From SIG607 sp045601805 (lineage in GTDB: Bacteria; Bacillota; Clostridia; Oscillospirales; Acutalibacteraceae), in the NCBI GenBank assembly GCA_045601805.1, contig JAZSAJ010000052.1, forward strand, positions 1 to 64,000: 64,000 bases of DNA, written 5' to 3'. The notes under the pieces were generated by a model. That model did not search any database and was not told the origin of the DNA. It saw only the letters and a list, made by a program, of their open reading frames with translations. This document shows, in pieces, positions 1 through 7,196 of the stretch. The number at the start of each line of letters is the position of its first letter. Position 1 is the stretch's first letter. Made by a program: the position numbers and the translations under genes.

Positions 1-1019
1 ACACTATTCTTTACATCAACATACTTTTCTGATCTATTATAATCTGTGCCATAAATATTACGGTATTCGCGTTCAAACTCAGTCAGAATCATAATAGTTC
101 TGCTTACAGGATAATGCCTTCTGTCCTCAATAGATTTGCATATATGACCAAATCCTATCTTGTTTTTATTTATTAAAGTAAAAATTTTAGCTGTTTTATT
201 TAAAAGGAGGTCATATCCTATAATTCGTTTTTTGACATTCTTGTGTGTTTCAGTATCTTTTTTACTGGGGAATACAAGCATCCCGTCACACTGTCGAAGA
301 CCGTCTTCATTATTAAAAAAGATATCTATTGATTCAAAGGTTATATTATTTCTGTATGTAACATATTCAAAGAAGCGAATGACATTGTAATAAGCTGTTA
401 TAAGCACATCCAAATCAATCGGGGTTGAAAACCAAGTTGTCATTATGCTATTAGCATCGATTGGGTTAACAGCGGTATCCGTATGAATGGTTGCATACGC
501 AGATAATTCTATATTTGCATCAACGCCTTTAATCAATCGATATTTTCCACAATAACTACAATCGTTATTATCATTAGATGATACTTGCATACCTTTTATT
601 CTATGATTTTCTTCAGAAAAATCAATTTTAGTTTTCAAAGCTCTTTGTGGAGGATAAAACAAATCAATTTCAGGGCCCTTTATCCGAAAGCCCTCTATGC
701 TCTTCTCATTCAATGTATTATAATAACAAAAATACCAATGTACATTATATACTTTAAAACCGTTATAATTAGACGGAAGGTCTTGAACATTAAAAATAAT
801 ATTACTGCCAGACGATGTAACGCCAGTCAATTTTAAATTTTCAATCCATTTATGCTCTTTATGGTTAAATCCGGTAACACCTTCAAAAATACTGTGAATA
901 TCATAGTCTTTCGTAGTTGGGGGATATAAAGATAAAGTGAAATCATTGTCATTAAATTCAAAGGCACATTCAGAATCGTTCAATTTCAGATATCCTACAA
1001 GACGGTCAGGTTTTTTCAT
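1..1019 (-). CDS. Partial ApeA/HEPN-like protein, runs off left edge
   Basis: On the minus strand an uninterrupted reading frame starts at ATG 1019-1017, preceded by a GAGGTG ribosome binding site at 1030-1025, and stays open for 339 codons to the window edge, so the C-terminus is missing. The N-terminus begins MKKPDRLVGYLKLND and is rich in beta-strand-like segments, with a short YPP motif, a single CxxC (CSYCGKY), a segment FFEYVTYRNNITFES near residues 216-230, and near the end TEFEREYRNIYG. This plan resembles large Abi proteins with an ApeA-type N-terminal domain followed by a C-terminal HEPN ribonuclease domain, in which a similar 'sF..yr.n' segment precedes the HEPN helices. That is recognition by eye. 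The HEPN catalytic RxxxxH would lie beyond the edge. It has its own promoter and sits next to a tRNA gene, which fits a small defence cargo. The reading frame itself is secure; the family is moderately supported. Confidence 0.6.
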   Translation of the reverse strand, partial: MKKPDRLVGYLKLNDSECAFEFNDNDFTLSLYPPTTKDYDIHSIFEGVTGFNHKEHKWIENLKLTGVTSSGSNIIFNVQDLPSNYNGFKVYNVHWYFCYYNTLNEKSIEGFRIKGPEIDLFYPPQRALKTKIDFSEENHRIKGMQVSSNDNNDCSYCGKYRLIKGVDANIELSAYATIHTDTAVNPIDANSIMTTWFSTPIDLDVLITAYYNVIRFFEYVTYRNNITFESIDIFFNNEDGLRQCDGMLVFPSKKDTETHKNVKKRIIGYDLLLNKTAKIFTLINKNKIGFGHICKSIEDRRHYPVSRTIMILTEFEREYRNIYGTDYNRSEKYVDVKNS

Positions 1020-1052
1020 TAGTTCACCTCAATTTTCAAACTTATCATTAAT

Positions 1053-1081
1053 ATTTTACCATATTTTTGTTTTGTTTGCAA
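1053..1081 (-). promoter_or_regulatory. Sigma-A promoter of the left-edge gene
   Basis: Reading the minus strand, TTGCAA (1081-1076), a 17-bp spacer and TAAAAT (1058-1053) form a good sigma-A promoter. It lies about 35 bp upstream of the ATG at 1019, so this gene is transcribed independently of its neighbours. Confidence 0.7.
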
Positions 1082-1202
1082 TTTACTAAAATATATAAAA
1101 ACGCATATTTGACTTCTAACAGATTTCTAACGGATTTTTGGTAGAAATACCCTCATTTTTGACATTAAAATCACTTAAATCACAAAGTGTTTTTAGACAA
1201 AG

Positions 1203-1240
1203 AAAATCTCTCAAACCCGCATAAACACTGGGTTTGAGAG
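1203..1240 (-). terminator. Intrinsic terminator of tRNA-Leu
   Basis: CTCTCAAACCC (1208-1218) pairs with GGGTTTGAGAG (1230-1240) in an 11-bp perfect stem. On the minus strand it is followed by a T-rich stretch (TTTTCTTTG), directly after the tRNA 3' end. Confidence 0.85.
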
Positions 1241-1244
1241 ATGA

Positions 1245-1331
1245 TGGTGCGGGTAACAGGACTTGAACCTGCACAGCCTTGCGACCATTAGAACCTGAAT
1301 CTAACGCGTCTGCCAATTCCGCCATACCCGC
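1245..1331 (-). tRNA. tRNA-Leu (anticodon CAG)
   Basis: The minus strand reads as a complete class II tRNA: acceptor GCGGG... pairing with ...CCCGC, a D arm, an anticodon stem TTAGA/TCTAA around the loop TTCAGGT (anticodon CAG), a variable arm typical of tRNA-Leu, a T arm with GGTTCAAGTCC and an encoded CCA at 1247-1245. The 87-nt length fits tRNA-Leu. It is followed by its own terminator. Confidence 0.95.
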
Positions 1332-1429
1332 ATATATGACTTAAATCCTTTCGAAAATCTTAGAACCGAAACGGTTTGTTAGAAATCCGTTAGAAATAAG
1401 TGTTTTTTTGAGATTTTTGAACAAATAAG

Positions 1430-1462
1430 AATCAAGGTCAAAAATCGTGAAACCCCTTGATT
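1430..1462 (-). other. 8-bp hairpin between the tRNA and its broken copy
   Basis: AATCAAGG (1430-1437) and CCTTGATT (1455-1462) form a perfect 8-bp stem with a 17-nt loop. A second small hairpin, AGAGGT/ACCTCT, lies at 1489-1508 directly after the broken tRNA. Either could be a leftover terminator; neither is followed by a strong T run on either strand. Confidence 0.4.
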
Positions 1463-1512
1463 TTATGCGGTTCTTCTAAAGAAACAGCAGAGGTCTGAAA
1501 GAACCTCTCGCG

Positions 1513-1558
1513 CGTTAGTACCTGAATCTAGCGCGTCTGCCAGTTCCGCCATACCCGC
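1513..1558 (-). pseudogene. Truncated tRNA-Leu (5' half only)
   Basis: The minus strand from 1558 to 1513 repeats the first 46 nt of the intact tRNA-Leu with four mismatches, one of which breaks the anticodon stem. The T arm, 3' acceptor strand and CCA are absent; instead a 6-bp hairpin follows. It is therefore a non-functional tRNA fragment, left either by an integration/excision event at the tRNA or by partial deletion of a tandem duplicate. Confidence 0.8.
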
Positions 1559-1701
1559 GTGTTTAGTTTTTGCTAAAATATTATATCTTCATTTTTCTTT
1601 TGTGTCAAGGGAATTTTGGCGGTTGGCAAACTGAACAAAATACTTGTGTTTTGAATGTATATTTTTGTTAAGAAAAATGTTGAATTTTTGCAGTAATTTT
1701 C

Positions 1702-1730
1702 TTGACTGAAAGGCAAAAATATGATAAAAT
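1702..1730 (+). promoter_or_regulatory. Promoter of the purine operon
   Basis: TTGACT (1702-1707), a 17-bp spacer and TAAAAT (1725-1730) form a strong sigma-A promoter. Transcription should begin near 1737, which places the ZTP riboswitch at the start of the leader. Confidence 0.8.
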
Positions 1731-1769
1731 ATTGCCATAAAGCAGATGAATTAAAAGCTGCTCTAACGG

Positions 1770-1845
1770 TTCTTATAACTGACGGAAATGTGGGTCACCA
1801 CAGGGGAGTAAGAATTAATATGTTAGCCGACCGTCTGGGCACACT
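1770..1845 (+). promoter_or_regulatory. ZTP (pfl) riboswitch aptamer
   Basis: The leader carries GACGGAAATGTGGGTCACCA, then CAGGGGAGTAA, then CCGACCGTCTGGGCA, which correspond to the conserved blocks of the pfl motif; the last block is its diagnostic 3' pseudoknot strand. The class senses ZMP/ZTP, the AICAR nucleotides that build up when 10-formyl-tetrahydrofolate is short, and typically turns transcription on. The GGGCA of the aptamer is shared with the terminator that follows, so folding of one excludes the other. The downstream genes (AICAR formyltransferase, fhs) are classic targets. Confidence 0.88.
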
Positions 1846-1880
1846 AAATTCGTTTCGGGTTTTAGTGTGTCCTTTTGTGT
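1837..1880 (+). terminator. Riboswitch-controlled terminator before purE
   Basis: GGGCACACTAAA (1837-1848) pairs with TTTAGTGTGTCC (1861-1872) with one G-U pair, followed by TTTTGTGTT. The 5' arm overlaps the 3' conserved strand of the ZTP aptamer, so ligand binding should prevent terminator formation. Confidence 0.88.
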
Positions 1881-1895
1881 TATTTGGAGGGTTAT

Positions 1896-2384
1896 ATGAA
1901 AAAAGTTGGCATTATAATGGGAAGCGACAGCGACCTTCCCGTAATTGAAAAAGCGGTTGCTGTTTTAAAAGAACTTAATATTCCATATGAAGTTCATATT
2001 TATTCGGCGCACAGAACCCCTAAAGAAGCGGCGGAATTTTCACAAAATGCCCGCGAAAACGGTTTTGGCGTAATTATTGCGGCGGCAGGTATGGCGGCGC
2101 ATTTGGCAGGTGCGGTTGCGGCAAACACAACACTTCCTGTTATTGGTATTCCTTGCAAATCAAGTTGTTTTGATGGGCTTGATGCTTTACTTGCGACGGT
2201 TATGATGCCCACAGGTATGCCTGTTGCAACAGTTGCGGTAAACGGCGGCGCAAATGCTGCGCTTTTGGCGGCGCAAATTTTGGCGGTTGAAGATGCCGAC
2301 CTTGCTGATAAGTTAAAACAAAAAAGAGAAAAAGACGGCGCTGCCGTTTTAGAAAAAGATAAAAACATTGCTTCAAATCTTTAA
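1896..2384 (+). CDS. purE: N5-carboxyaminoimidazole ribonucleotide mutase PurE
   Basis: PurE converts N5-CAIR to CAIR in de novo purine synthesis in the cytoplasm. The 162-residue protein has the class I signatures GSDSDLPV near the start, SAHRTP, and AAGMAAHLAGAVAA, and the usual length. The ATG at 1896 was chosen because GGAGG at 1886-1890 precedes it at a normal distance; an in-frame TTG at 1875 falls in the terminator T run. It is the first gene of the operon after the riboswitch. The ATPase partner PurK is not in the window. Confidence 0.96.
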   Translation: MKKVGIIMGSDSDLPVIEKAVAVLKELNIPYEVHIYSAHRTPKEAAEFSQNARENGFGVIIAAAGMAAHLAGAVAANTTLPVIGIPCKSSCFDGLDALLATVMMPTGMPVATVAVNGGANAALLAAQILAVEDADLADKLKQKREKDGAAVLEKDKNIASNL

Positions 2385-2401
2385 TATAAGGAGAATAAAA
2401 A

Positions 2402-3082
2402 ATGAAAAAGGTTTACACAGGTAAAACAAAAGACGTATTCGCACTAGAAAACGGCAACTATTTGCTCAAATTCAAAGACGACTGCACAGGCAAAGACGGT
2501 AAATTTGACCCCGGCGAAAATGCTGTTGGTCTTACAATTGAAGGCGTTGGCGATGTTAACCTTCGTATGTCGGTTTACTTCTTTGAAAAGGTTAATGCCG
2601 CAGGCATTAAAACACAGTTCGTTAGCGCGAACTTAAACGATACCACAATGGAAGTTCTTCCGGGTAAAGTTTTTGGCAAAGGTCTTGAAGTTATTTGCCG
2701 TTACAAAGCGGTTGGCAGTTTCTTGCGCCGTTACGGTGCTTACATTGAAGAGGGTGCCGATTTACCTGCTTATGTTGAAACAACCTTTAAAGACGATGCA
2801 AAGGGCGACCCACTTGTTACCAAAGACGGTCTTGTTTGCCTTGGCGTTATGACCGAAAAACAGTATGATGATGTTAAGGATATGACCCAAAAAATTACAA
2901 AAATTGTTGCCGATGACCTTAAAGAAAAGGGCTTGGAACTTTACGATATTAAATTTGAATTCGGCTATGACGAAGACGGTAATGTTATGCTTATAGACGA
3001 AATTTCTTCGGGCAATATGCGCGTTTACAAAGACGGAAAATACATTGAACCAATGGAACTTTCCAAACTTTTCTTTGCATAA
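2402..3082 (+). CDS. purC: SAICAR synthetase PurC
   Basis: PurC joins CAIR to aspartate with ATP to make SAICAR. The 226-residue protein starts KKVYTGKTKDVF, the usual glycine-rich/lysine start of the family, and contains SANLNDTTMEVLP, VICRYKAVGSFLRRYG (the conserved RN.a.GS/R-type segment) and IDEISSGNMRVYKDGK near the C-terminus. The N-terminal DDxTA motif is altered to DDCTGKDGKFDPGEN, marking a divergent clade. It lies 17 bp after purE with an AAGGAG site. It is followed by a long non-coding gap with hairpins before the purF-like gene. Confidence 0.92.
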   Translation: MKKVYTGKTKDVFALENGNYLLKFKDDCTGKDGKFDPGENAVGLTIEGVGDVNLRMSVYFFEKVNAAGIKTQFVSANLNDTTMEVLPGKVFGKGLEVICRYKAVGSFLRRYGAYIEEGADLPAYVETTFKDDAKGDPLVTKDGLVCLGVMTEKQYDDVKDMTQKITKIVADDLKEKGLELYDIKFEFGYDEDGNVMLIDEISSGNMRVYKDGKYIEPMELSKLFFA

Positions 3083-3102
3083 ATTTTATAACCGTTAATC
3101 TA

Positions 3103-3320
3103 CGGGAGCCAAGTTTTTTGGCTCCCGCAAAGACTTTTTAAATGGTTAGTATTTGTCGAAGCAAAGATTGCTTCGACACGCCGTTTTAACGGCGCTTCAA
3201 AACTTTTTGAAAGTTTTGAAAAATAACCATTGTTATGAGTTTGTAGCAAATTTCAAAAGAAATTTGCTATCAAATGGAACATTTGATGTTGAAACGACTG
3301 CCTAAACTTGTCGTTTCAAC
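3103..3320. repeat. Array of seven tandem hairpins in the purC-purF gap
   Basis: This 269-bp gap holds no gene. It contains seven separate perfect inverted repeats: 3103-3127 (10-bp stem, CGGGAGCCAA), 3155-3177 (10 bp, GTCGAAGCAA), 3179-3194 (7 bp, CGCCGTT), 3196-3220 (11 bp, TTCAAAACTTT), 3244-3269 (11 bp, TAGCAAATTTC), 3269-3287 (8 bp, ATCAAATG) and 3288-3320 (11 bp, GTTGAAACGAC). Loops are 2-5 nt except the last (11 nt). The stems are all different, so this is not one repeated unit. The first hairpin could act as a partial terminator. The array may set the RNA stability or expression ratio of genes upstream and downstream. Confidence 0.85.
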
Positions 3321-3351
3321 AAAACAAAATCATAATTAAGGAGCATACAAA

Positions 3352-4776
3352 ATGGGTGGTTTTTTCGGAACAGTCAGTAAATATGACGCAATTTCCGATG
3401 TATTCTACGGCACAGACTATCACTCGCACTTGGGCACAAAGCGCGGCGGTATTGCCGTTTACGATAAAGAAATAGGGCTTCAAAGAAGCATTCACAATAT
3501 TGAAAGTTCGCCTTTCCGCACAAAGTTCGCCGATATTTTTGATGAAATGCGCGGCACTTCGGCAATTGGTTGCATTAGCGATACCGACGCACAGCCGTTG
3601 CTTATTCGTTCTAATCTTGGAACATACGCTATAACCATTGTTGGCGTAATAAACAATGCGGAAGAACTAATAAACAAATACCTTTCTACTTTTGGCGGTC
3701 ATTTTGACGCCATGACGGGTGGCAAAATAAACACCGCAGAACTGGTTGCGGCGCTTATTAACCAAAAAGAAAGTTTTGGCGAGGGCATTCGCTTTGCGCA
3801 AGACAATATTGACGGTACGGCGGCAATTTTAATTTTAAAGGGTGACGGCAACTTAATTGCCGCGCGTGATAAATACGGACGCTTGCCGGTGCTTATAGGC
3901 AAAAACGAAAACGGGCACTGTGTTGCTTTTGAATCATTTTCTTACAAAAAACTTGGCTACGAAGACGAAACAGAACTTGGCCCCGGCGAAGTGGTTGAGA
4001 TTTCTACGGATAAAATAATGTGCCTTAAAAAACCGCTTGAAGAAATGAGAATATGCTCTTTCTTATGGAGTTATTACGGATACCCAACATCTGAATATCT
4101 TGGTATAAATGTTGAAGCAATGCGTAACCGTAACGGTGAAATAATGGCCGAAAACGATAAGAAACTGGGAAAACTTCCCGAAGTTGATTATGTTGCAGGC
4201 GTTCCCGATTCAGGCACACCGCACGCCATTGGTTATGCAAATAACAGCGGTTGCCGTTTTGCAAGGCCGTTTATTAAATATACTCCTACTTGGTCAAAAA
4301 GTTTTACACCCTCAAGCCAAAAGGAACGTAGCCGCGTGGCTAAAATGAAAATGATTCCCGTTCACGAGCTGATTGAAGACAAAAACCTTTTGTTTGTTGA
4401 TGATTCAATTGTTAGGGGAACACAAATTAAAGAAACCATTGATTTTCTTTATGAAAACAAAGCAAAATCGGTTCATATGCGCTCGGCTTGTCCGCCAATT
4501 ATGTATAATTGCAAGTTCTTAAACTTTTCAAGAAGCAATAGTGAAATGGACCTTATTGCAAGAAAAACCATTATGGAACTTGAGGGCGAAGAGGGCTTTA
4601 AGCATATTGAAGAATACAGCGACCCAACCACAGAACGCGGTAAAGCAATGCGAAAAGCAATGGCAGAAAGTTTACATTTGGGGTCTTTAGAATTCCAAAC
4701 ACTTGACGGTATTGTAAAAGCAATAGGTGTTGATAAATGCAAACTTTGTACATACTGTTGGAACGGAAAAGAATAA
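3352..4776 (+). CDS. purF: PurF-like amidophosphoribosyltransferase lacking the N-terminal Cys
   Basis: PurF makes phosphoribosylamine from PRPP, the first committed purine step. This 474-residue protein has the phosphoribosyltransferase half intact, including the PRPP-binding motif FVDDSIVRGTQ and VAGVPDSGTPHA. A C-terminal CKLCTYC cluster recalls the Fe-S ligands of the Bacillus enzyme. The N-terminal half has the Ntn-glutaminase fold outline (HSHLGTKRGGIAVYD), but the residue after Met is Gly (MGGFFG), where active enzymes have the catalytic Cys (MCG), and the VRYST arginine region is replaced by IGCISDTD. It may depend on free ammonia or a partner glutaminase. This looks like a recurrent divergent subfamily, but that could not be checked. 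Operon position between purC and purM supports the role. Confidence 0.85.
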   Translation: MGGFFGTVSKYDAISDVFYGTDYHSHLGTKRGGIAVYDKEIGLQRSIHNIESSPFRTKFADIFDEMRGTSAIGCISDTDAQPLLIRSNLGTYAITIVGVINNAEELINKYLSTFGGHFDAMTGGKINTAELVAALINQKESFGEGIRFAQDNIDGTAAILILKGDGNLIAARDKYGRLPVLIGKNENGHCVAFESFSYKKLGYEDETELGPGEVVEISTDKIMCLKKPLEEMRICSFLWSYYGYPTSEYLGINVEAMRNRNGEIMAENDKKLGKLPEVDYVAGVPDSGTPHAIGYANNSGCRFARPFIKYTPTWSKSFTPSSQKERSRVAKMKMIPVHELIEDKNLLFVDDSIVRGTQIKETIDFLYENKAKSVHMRSACPPIMYNCKFLNFSRSNSEMDLIARKTIMELEGEEGFKHIEEYSDPTTERGKAMRKAMAESLHLGSLEFQTLDGIVKAIGVDKCKLCTYCWNGKE

Positions 4777-4793
4777 TTTAGGGGGAAACAACA

Positions 4794-5837
4794 ATGCACA
4801 ATAATTCAAAATCAGAAGCATACGCAGCAGCAGGCGTTGATATTACGGCCGGTTACAAAGCTGTTGAACTTATGAAAGAACATATTAAAAGAACAAACAC
4901 AAAGGGCGTTTGTTCGGGCCTTGGCGGTTTTGGCGGTCTTTTTGAACTTGATTTAAGCGAGATTAAAAATCCTGTTTTGGTTAGCGGTACCGACGGTGTT
5001 GGTACAAAACTTAAAATGGCATTTTTAATGGACAAGCACGACACAGTTGGTATTGACTGTGTTGCAATGTGTGTAAACGATGTAATTTGCGCAGGTGCAC
5101 AGCCGCTTTTCTTTTTAGATTACATTGCTTGCGGTAAAAACATTCCCGAAAGAATTGCCGATATTGTTAAAGGCGTTGCCGAAGGTTGCGTTCAGTCGGG
5201 CGCGGCGCTTATTGGCGGTGAAACTGCTGAAATGCCCGGTTTTTACCCCGAGGACGAATACGATTTGGCAGGATATTGTACAGGTATTGTTGATAAAGAT
5301 AAAATTATTGATAACAACAAAATGGAAGAGGGCGATGTTGTAATTGCTCTTGCTTCAAGCGGTGTTCACTCTAACGGCTTTTCTTTGGTAAGAAAGGTTT
5401 TTGACGTTGAAAACGAAGACATTAAAGCACCAATTGCCGAACTTGGCGGCAAAAGCATTGGCGAAACCTTGCTTACCCCCACCAAGATTTATGTTAAATC
5501 TATTCTTGCTTTAATGAAAGAGGTCGCTATTCACGGAATTTCACACATTACAGGTGGCGGTTTTTACGAAAACATTCCGCGCAGTATTCCCGATGGCCTT
5601 TGCGCTAACATTGATAAAAGCAAGGTTAAAGTTTTACCCATATTCAAACTTCTTGCAGAGCGTGGCGGCATAACCGAACGCGATATGTTTAACACCTTTA
5701 ATATGGGCGTTGGTATGAGTGTTGTTGTACCAGCTGCCTATGCTGATAAGGCGCTTGAAATTTTAAAAGCAAACGGCGAAGACGCTTATATAATTGGTGT
5801 AATTGAAAAAGGCGAAGAAAAAATTATTCTTAACTAA
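4794..5837 (+). CDS. purM: AIR synthetase PurM (FGAM cyclo-ligase)
   Basis: PurM closes the imidazole ring of FGAM using ATP to give AIR. The 347-residue protein shows AGVDITAGYKAVELM at the N-terminus, SGTDGVGTKLKMAF, DCVAMCVNDVICAGAQPLFF and GGETAEMPGFY, all conserved ATP- and substrate-binding segments of the PurM/PurL superfamily, followed by HITGGGFYENIPR. Length matches the family (about 345). It begins 18 bp after the purF-like gene behind a GGGGG-type site and is followed 12 bp later by purN. Confidence 0.97.
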   Translation: MHNNSKSEAYAAAGVDITAGYKAVELMKEHIKRTNTKGVCSGLGGFGGLFELDLSEIKNPVLVSGTDGVGTKLKMAFLMDKHDTVGIDCVAMCVNDVICAGAQPLFFLDYIACGKNIPERIADIVKGVAEGCVQSGAALIGGETAEMPGFYPEDEYDLAGYCTGIVDKDKIIDNNKMEEGDVVIALASSGVHSNGFSLVRKVFDVENEDIKAPIAELGGKSIGETLLTPTKIYVKSILALMKEVAIHGISHITGGGFYENIPRSIPDGLCANIDKSKVKVLPIFKLLAERGGITERDMFNTFNMGVGMSVVVPAAYADKALEILKANGEDAYIIGVIEKGEEKIILN

Positions 5838-5849
5838 CGGGTGATAGTA

Positions 5850-6452
5850 ATGCAAAAAACGGCAAAAATTGCTGTGTTGGTTTCGGGCGGCGGAACTAAT
5901 CTTGGTGCGCTTATTAAGGCGCAGGGAAGTGTAATTAAAAGCGGTAAAATTGCCTTGGTAATTTCAAACAAGGAAGACGCTTACGCCTTAACCCGCGCAA
6001 AAGAGGCGGGTATTAAAACCGCGGTTGTACTTAAAAAAGATTATAAAGACGCGTTTGAAGACAAACTTATTGAAATCATTAAAGCAGAAGAAATTGATAT
6101 AATTGTTCTTGCCGGTTTTATGAGCATTTTAAGTGAAAAGTTTACAAAGACCTTTGCAAACAGAATAATAAATGTTCATCCGTCGCTTATTCCGTCTTTT
6201 TGCGGAAAGGGTTATTACGGCTTAAAGGTGCACGAAGAGGCGCTTAAAAAGGGCGTAAAGGTTACAGGTGCAACTGTGCATTTTGTAAACGAAATTCCCG
6301 ACGGCGGTGAAATAATTTTGCAAAAAGCCGTTAAGGTTTTAAAGAAAGACACCCCCGAAAGTTTGCAAAAAAGGGTTATGAGCCAAGCAGAATGGAAAAT
6401 ACTTCCCTTGGCGTGCGAAAAGGTTTGCAAACAAATTATTAAAAATAAGTAA
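5850..6452 (+). CDS. purN: GAR formyltransferase PurN
   Basis: PurN transfers a formyl group from 10-formyl-tetrahydrofolate to GAR. The 200-residue protein opens with IAVLVSGGGTNLGALI and contains the catalytic region IINVHPSLIPSFCGKGYYG (Asn and His) and the IPDGGEIILQ segment with the conserved Asp. The ATG at 5850 is preferred over a GTG at 5841 because GGGTGA at 5839-5844 then stands 5 nt upstream. It depends on the same formyl donor as the AICAR transformylase and fhs genes downstream in the operon. Confidence 0.95.
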   Translation: MQKTAKIAVLVSGGGTNLGALIKAQGSVIKSGKIALVISNKEDAYALTRAKEAGIKTAVVLKKDYKDAFEDKLIEIIKAEEIDIIVLAGFMSILSEKFTKTFANRIINVHPSLIPSFCGKGYYGLKVHEEALKKGVKVTGATVHFVNEIPDGGEIILQKAVKVLKKDTPESLQKRVMSQAEWKILPLACEKVCKQIIKNK

Positions 6453-6459
6453 AGGAATA

Positions 6460-7185
6460 ATGAAAATGGATATTTACAAAGCAAAAAATATTAAAGACGC
6501 CATTTATGGCAACTCTTATGTTGGCAGGGGCATTGTTGTGGGCAAAACCCCCAACGGCAAAAACGCTGTGGCTGCTTATTTTATTATGGGCAGAAGCGCA
6601 AACAGCCGTAACCGCATTTTTACTGTTAAAAACGGTGAAGTTTTTACTGAACCGTTTGATGCCAGTAAAGTTAGCGACCCTTCGCTTATTATTTACGCTG
6701 CTATTCGCAGTTTTGAAAACAAACTTGTTGTTACAAATGGTGACCAAACCGATACCGTTATAAACGGCCTTAAAAACGGTGTTTCCTTTAAAAATTCTTT
6801 GGAAACAAGGGAATTTGAACCCGATGCGCCTAACCTTACCCCAAGAATAAGCGCAATGCTTGAATTTGACGGCGGAGATTTTACCTACGAAATGAGCATA
6901 CTTAAATCTGCCGACGCGGTAGGTTCTGCTTGTAACCGTTACACATTTTCTTATGCACCGCTTAACGGTTTAGGCCACTTTATTCACACCTATGTTTGTG
7001 ACGGCGACCCCATTCCCACCTTTCAGGGCGAACCCGAAAGAATTAACACTTACGATGATATAGACACCTTTACAAACGAACTTTGGGAAAATCTTGATAA
7101 TGATAATAAAATTTCTTTGTATGTTCGTTATATTGATTTAGAAACAGGAAAAGAAGAAAACCGCTTAATAAACAAAAACAAATAA
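6460..7185 (+). CDS. purO: PurO-type IMP cyclohydrolase
   Basis: This 241-residue protein matches the IMP cyclohydrolase family (PurO, first known from archaea) rather than the bacterial PurH N-terminal domain. It carries YVGRGIVVGKTPNGKNAVAA near residue 18, then YFIMGRSANSRNRIF, and an N-terminal-nucleophile-like fold pattern. It would cyclise FAICAR to IMP, the last step of the pathway. It lies directly before a stand-alone AICAR transformylase, so the two activities of bacterial PurH are split here into unrelated polypeptides. ATG 6460 follows AAAGGA by only 3 nt; ATG 6466 with 9-nt spacing is an equally likely start. Confidence 0.85.
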   Translation: MKMDIYKAKNIKDAIYGNSYVGRGIVVGKTPNGKNAVAAYFIMGRSANSRNRIFTVKNGEVFTEPFDASKVSDPSLIIYAAIRSFENKLVVTNGDQTDTVINGLKNGVSFKNSLETREFEPDAPNLTPRISAMLEFDGGDFTYEMSILKSADAVGSACNRYTFSYAPLNGLGHFIHTYVCDGDPIPTFQGEPERINTYDDIDTFTNELWENLDNDNKISLYVRYIDLETGKEENRLINKNK

Positions 7186-7196
7186 GGAGCAAAAAA

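Larger units (their letters stand above)
1114..1395. repeat. Imperfect 18-bp inverted repeat around tRNA-Leu
   Basis: TTCTAACAGATTTCTAAC at 1114-1131 is matched on the opposite strand by 1378-1395, with 17 of 18 positions identical when inverted. The arms lie on either side of the intact tRNA-Leu and each contains two TTCTAAC units. They may be remnants of recombinase arm sites or ends of a small integrated element; this is inference. Confidence 0.5.

Noticed and set aside
1116..1325. A 69-codon minus-strand frame over the tRNA-Leu
   Set aside because: It lies on top of the tRNA and terminator, has no ribosome binding site and its sequence is explained by the tRNA.
1721..1948. A 75-codon plus-strand frame over the ZTP riboswitch and the purE start
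   Set aside because: The nucleotide conservation is that of the aptamer and terminator; the frame ends inside purE.
3103..3320. CRISPR-like array
   Set aside because: The stems all differ, there is no constant repeat and no cas gene in the window.
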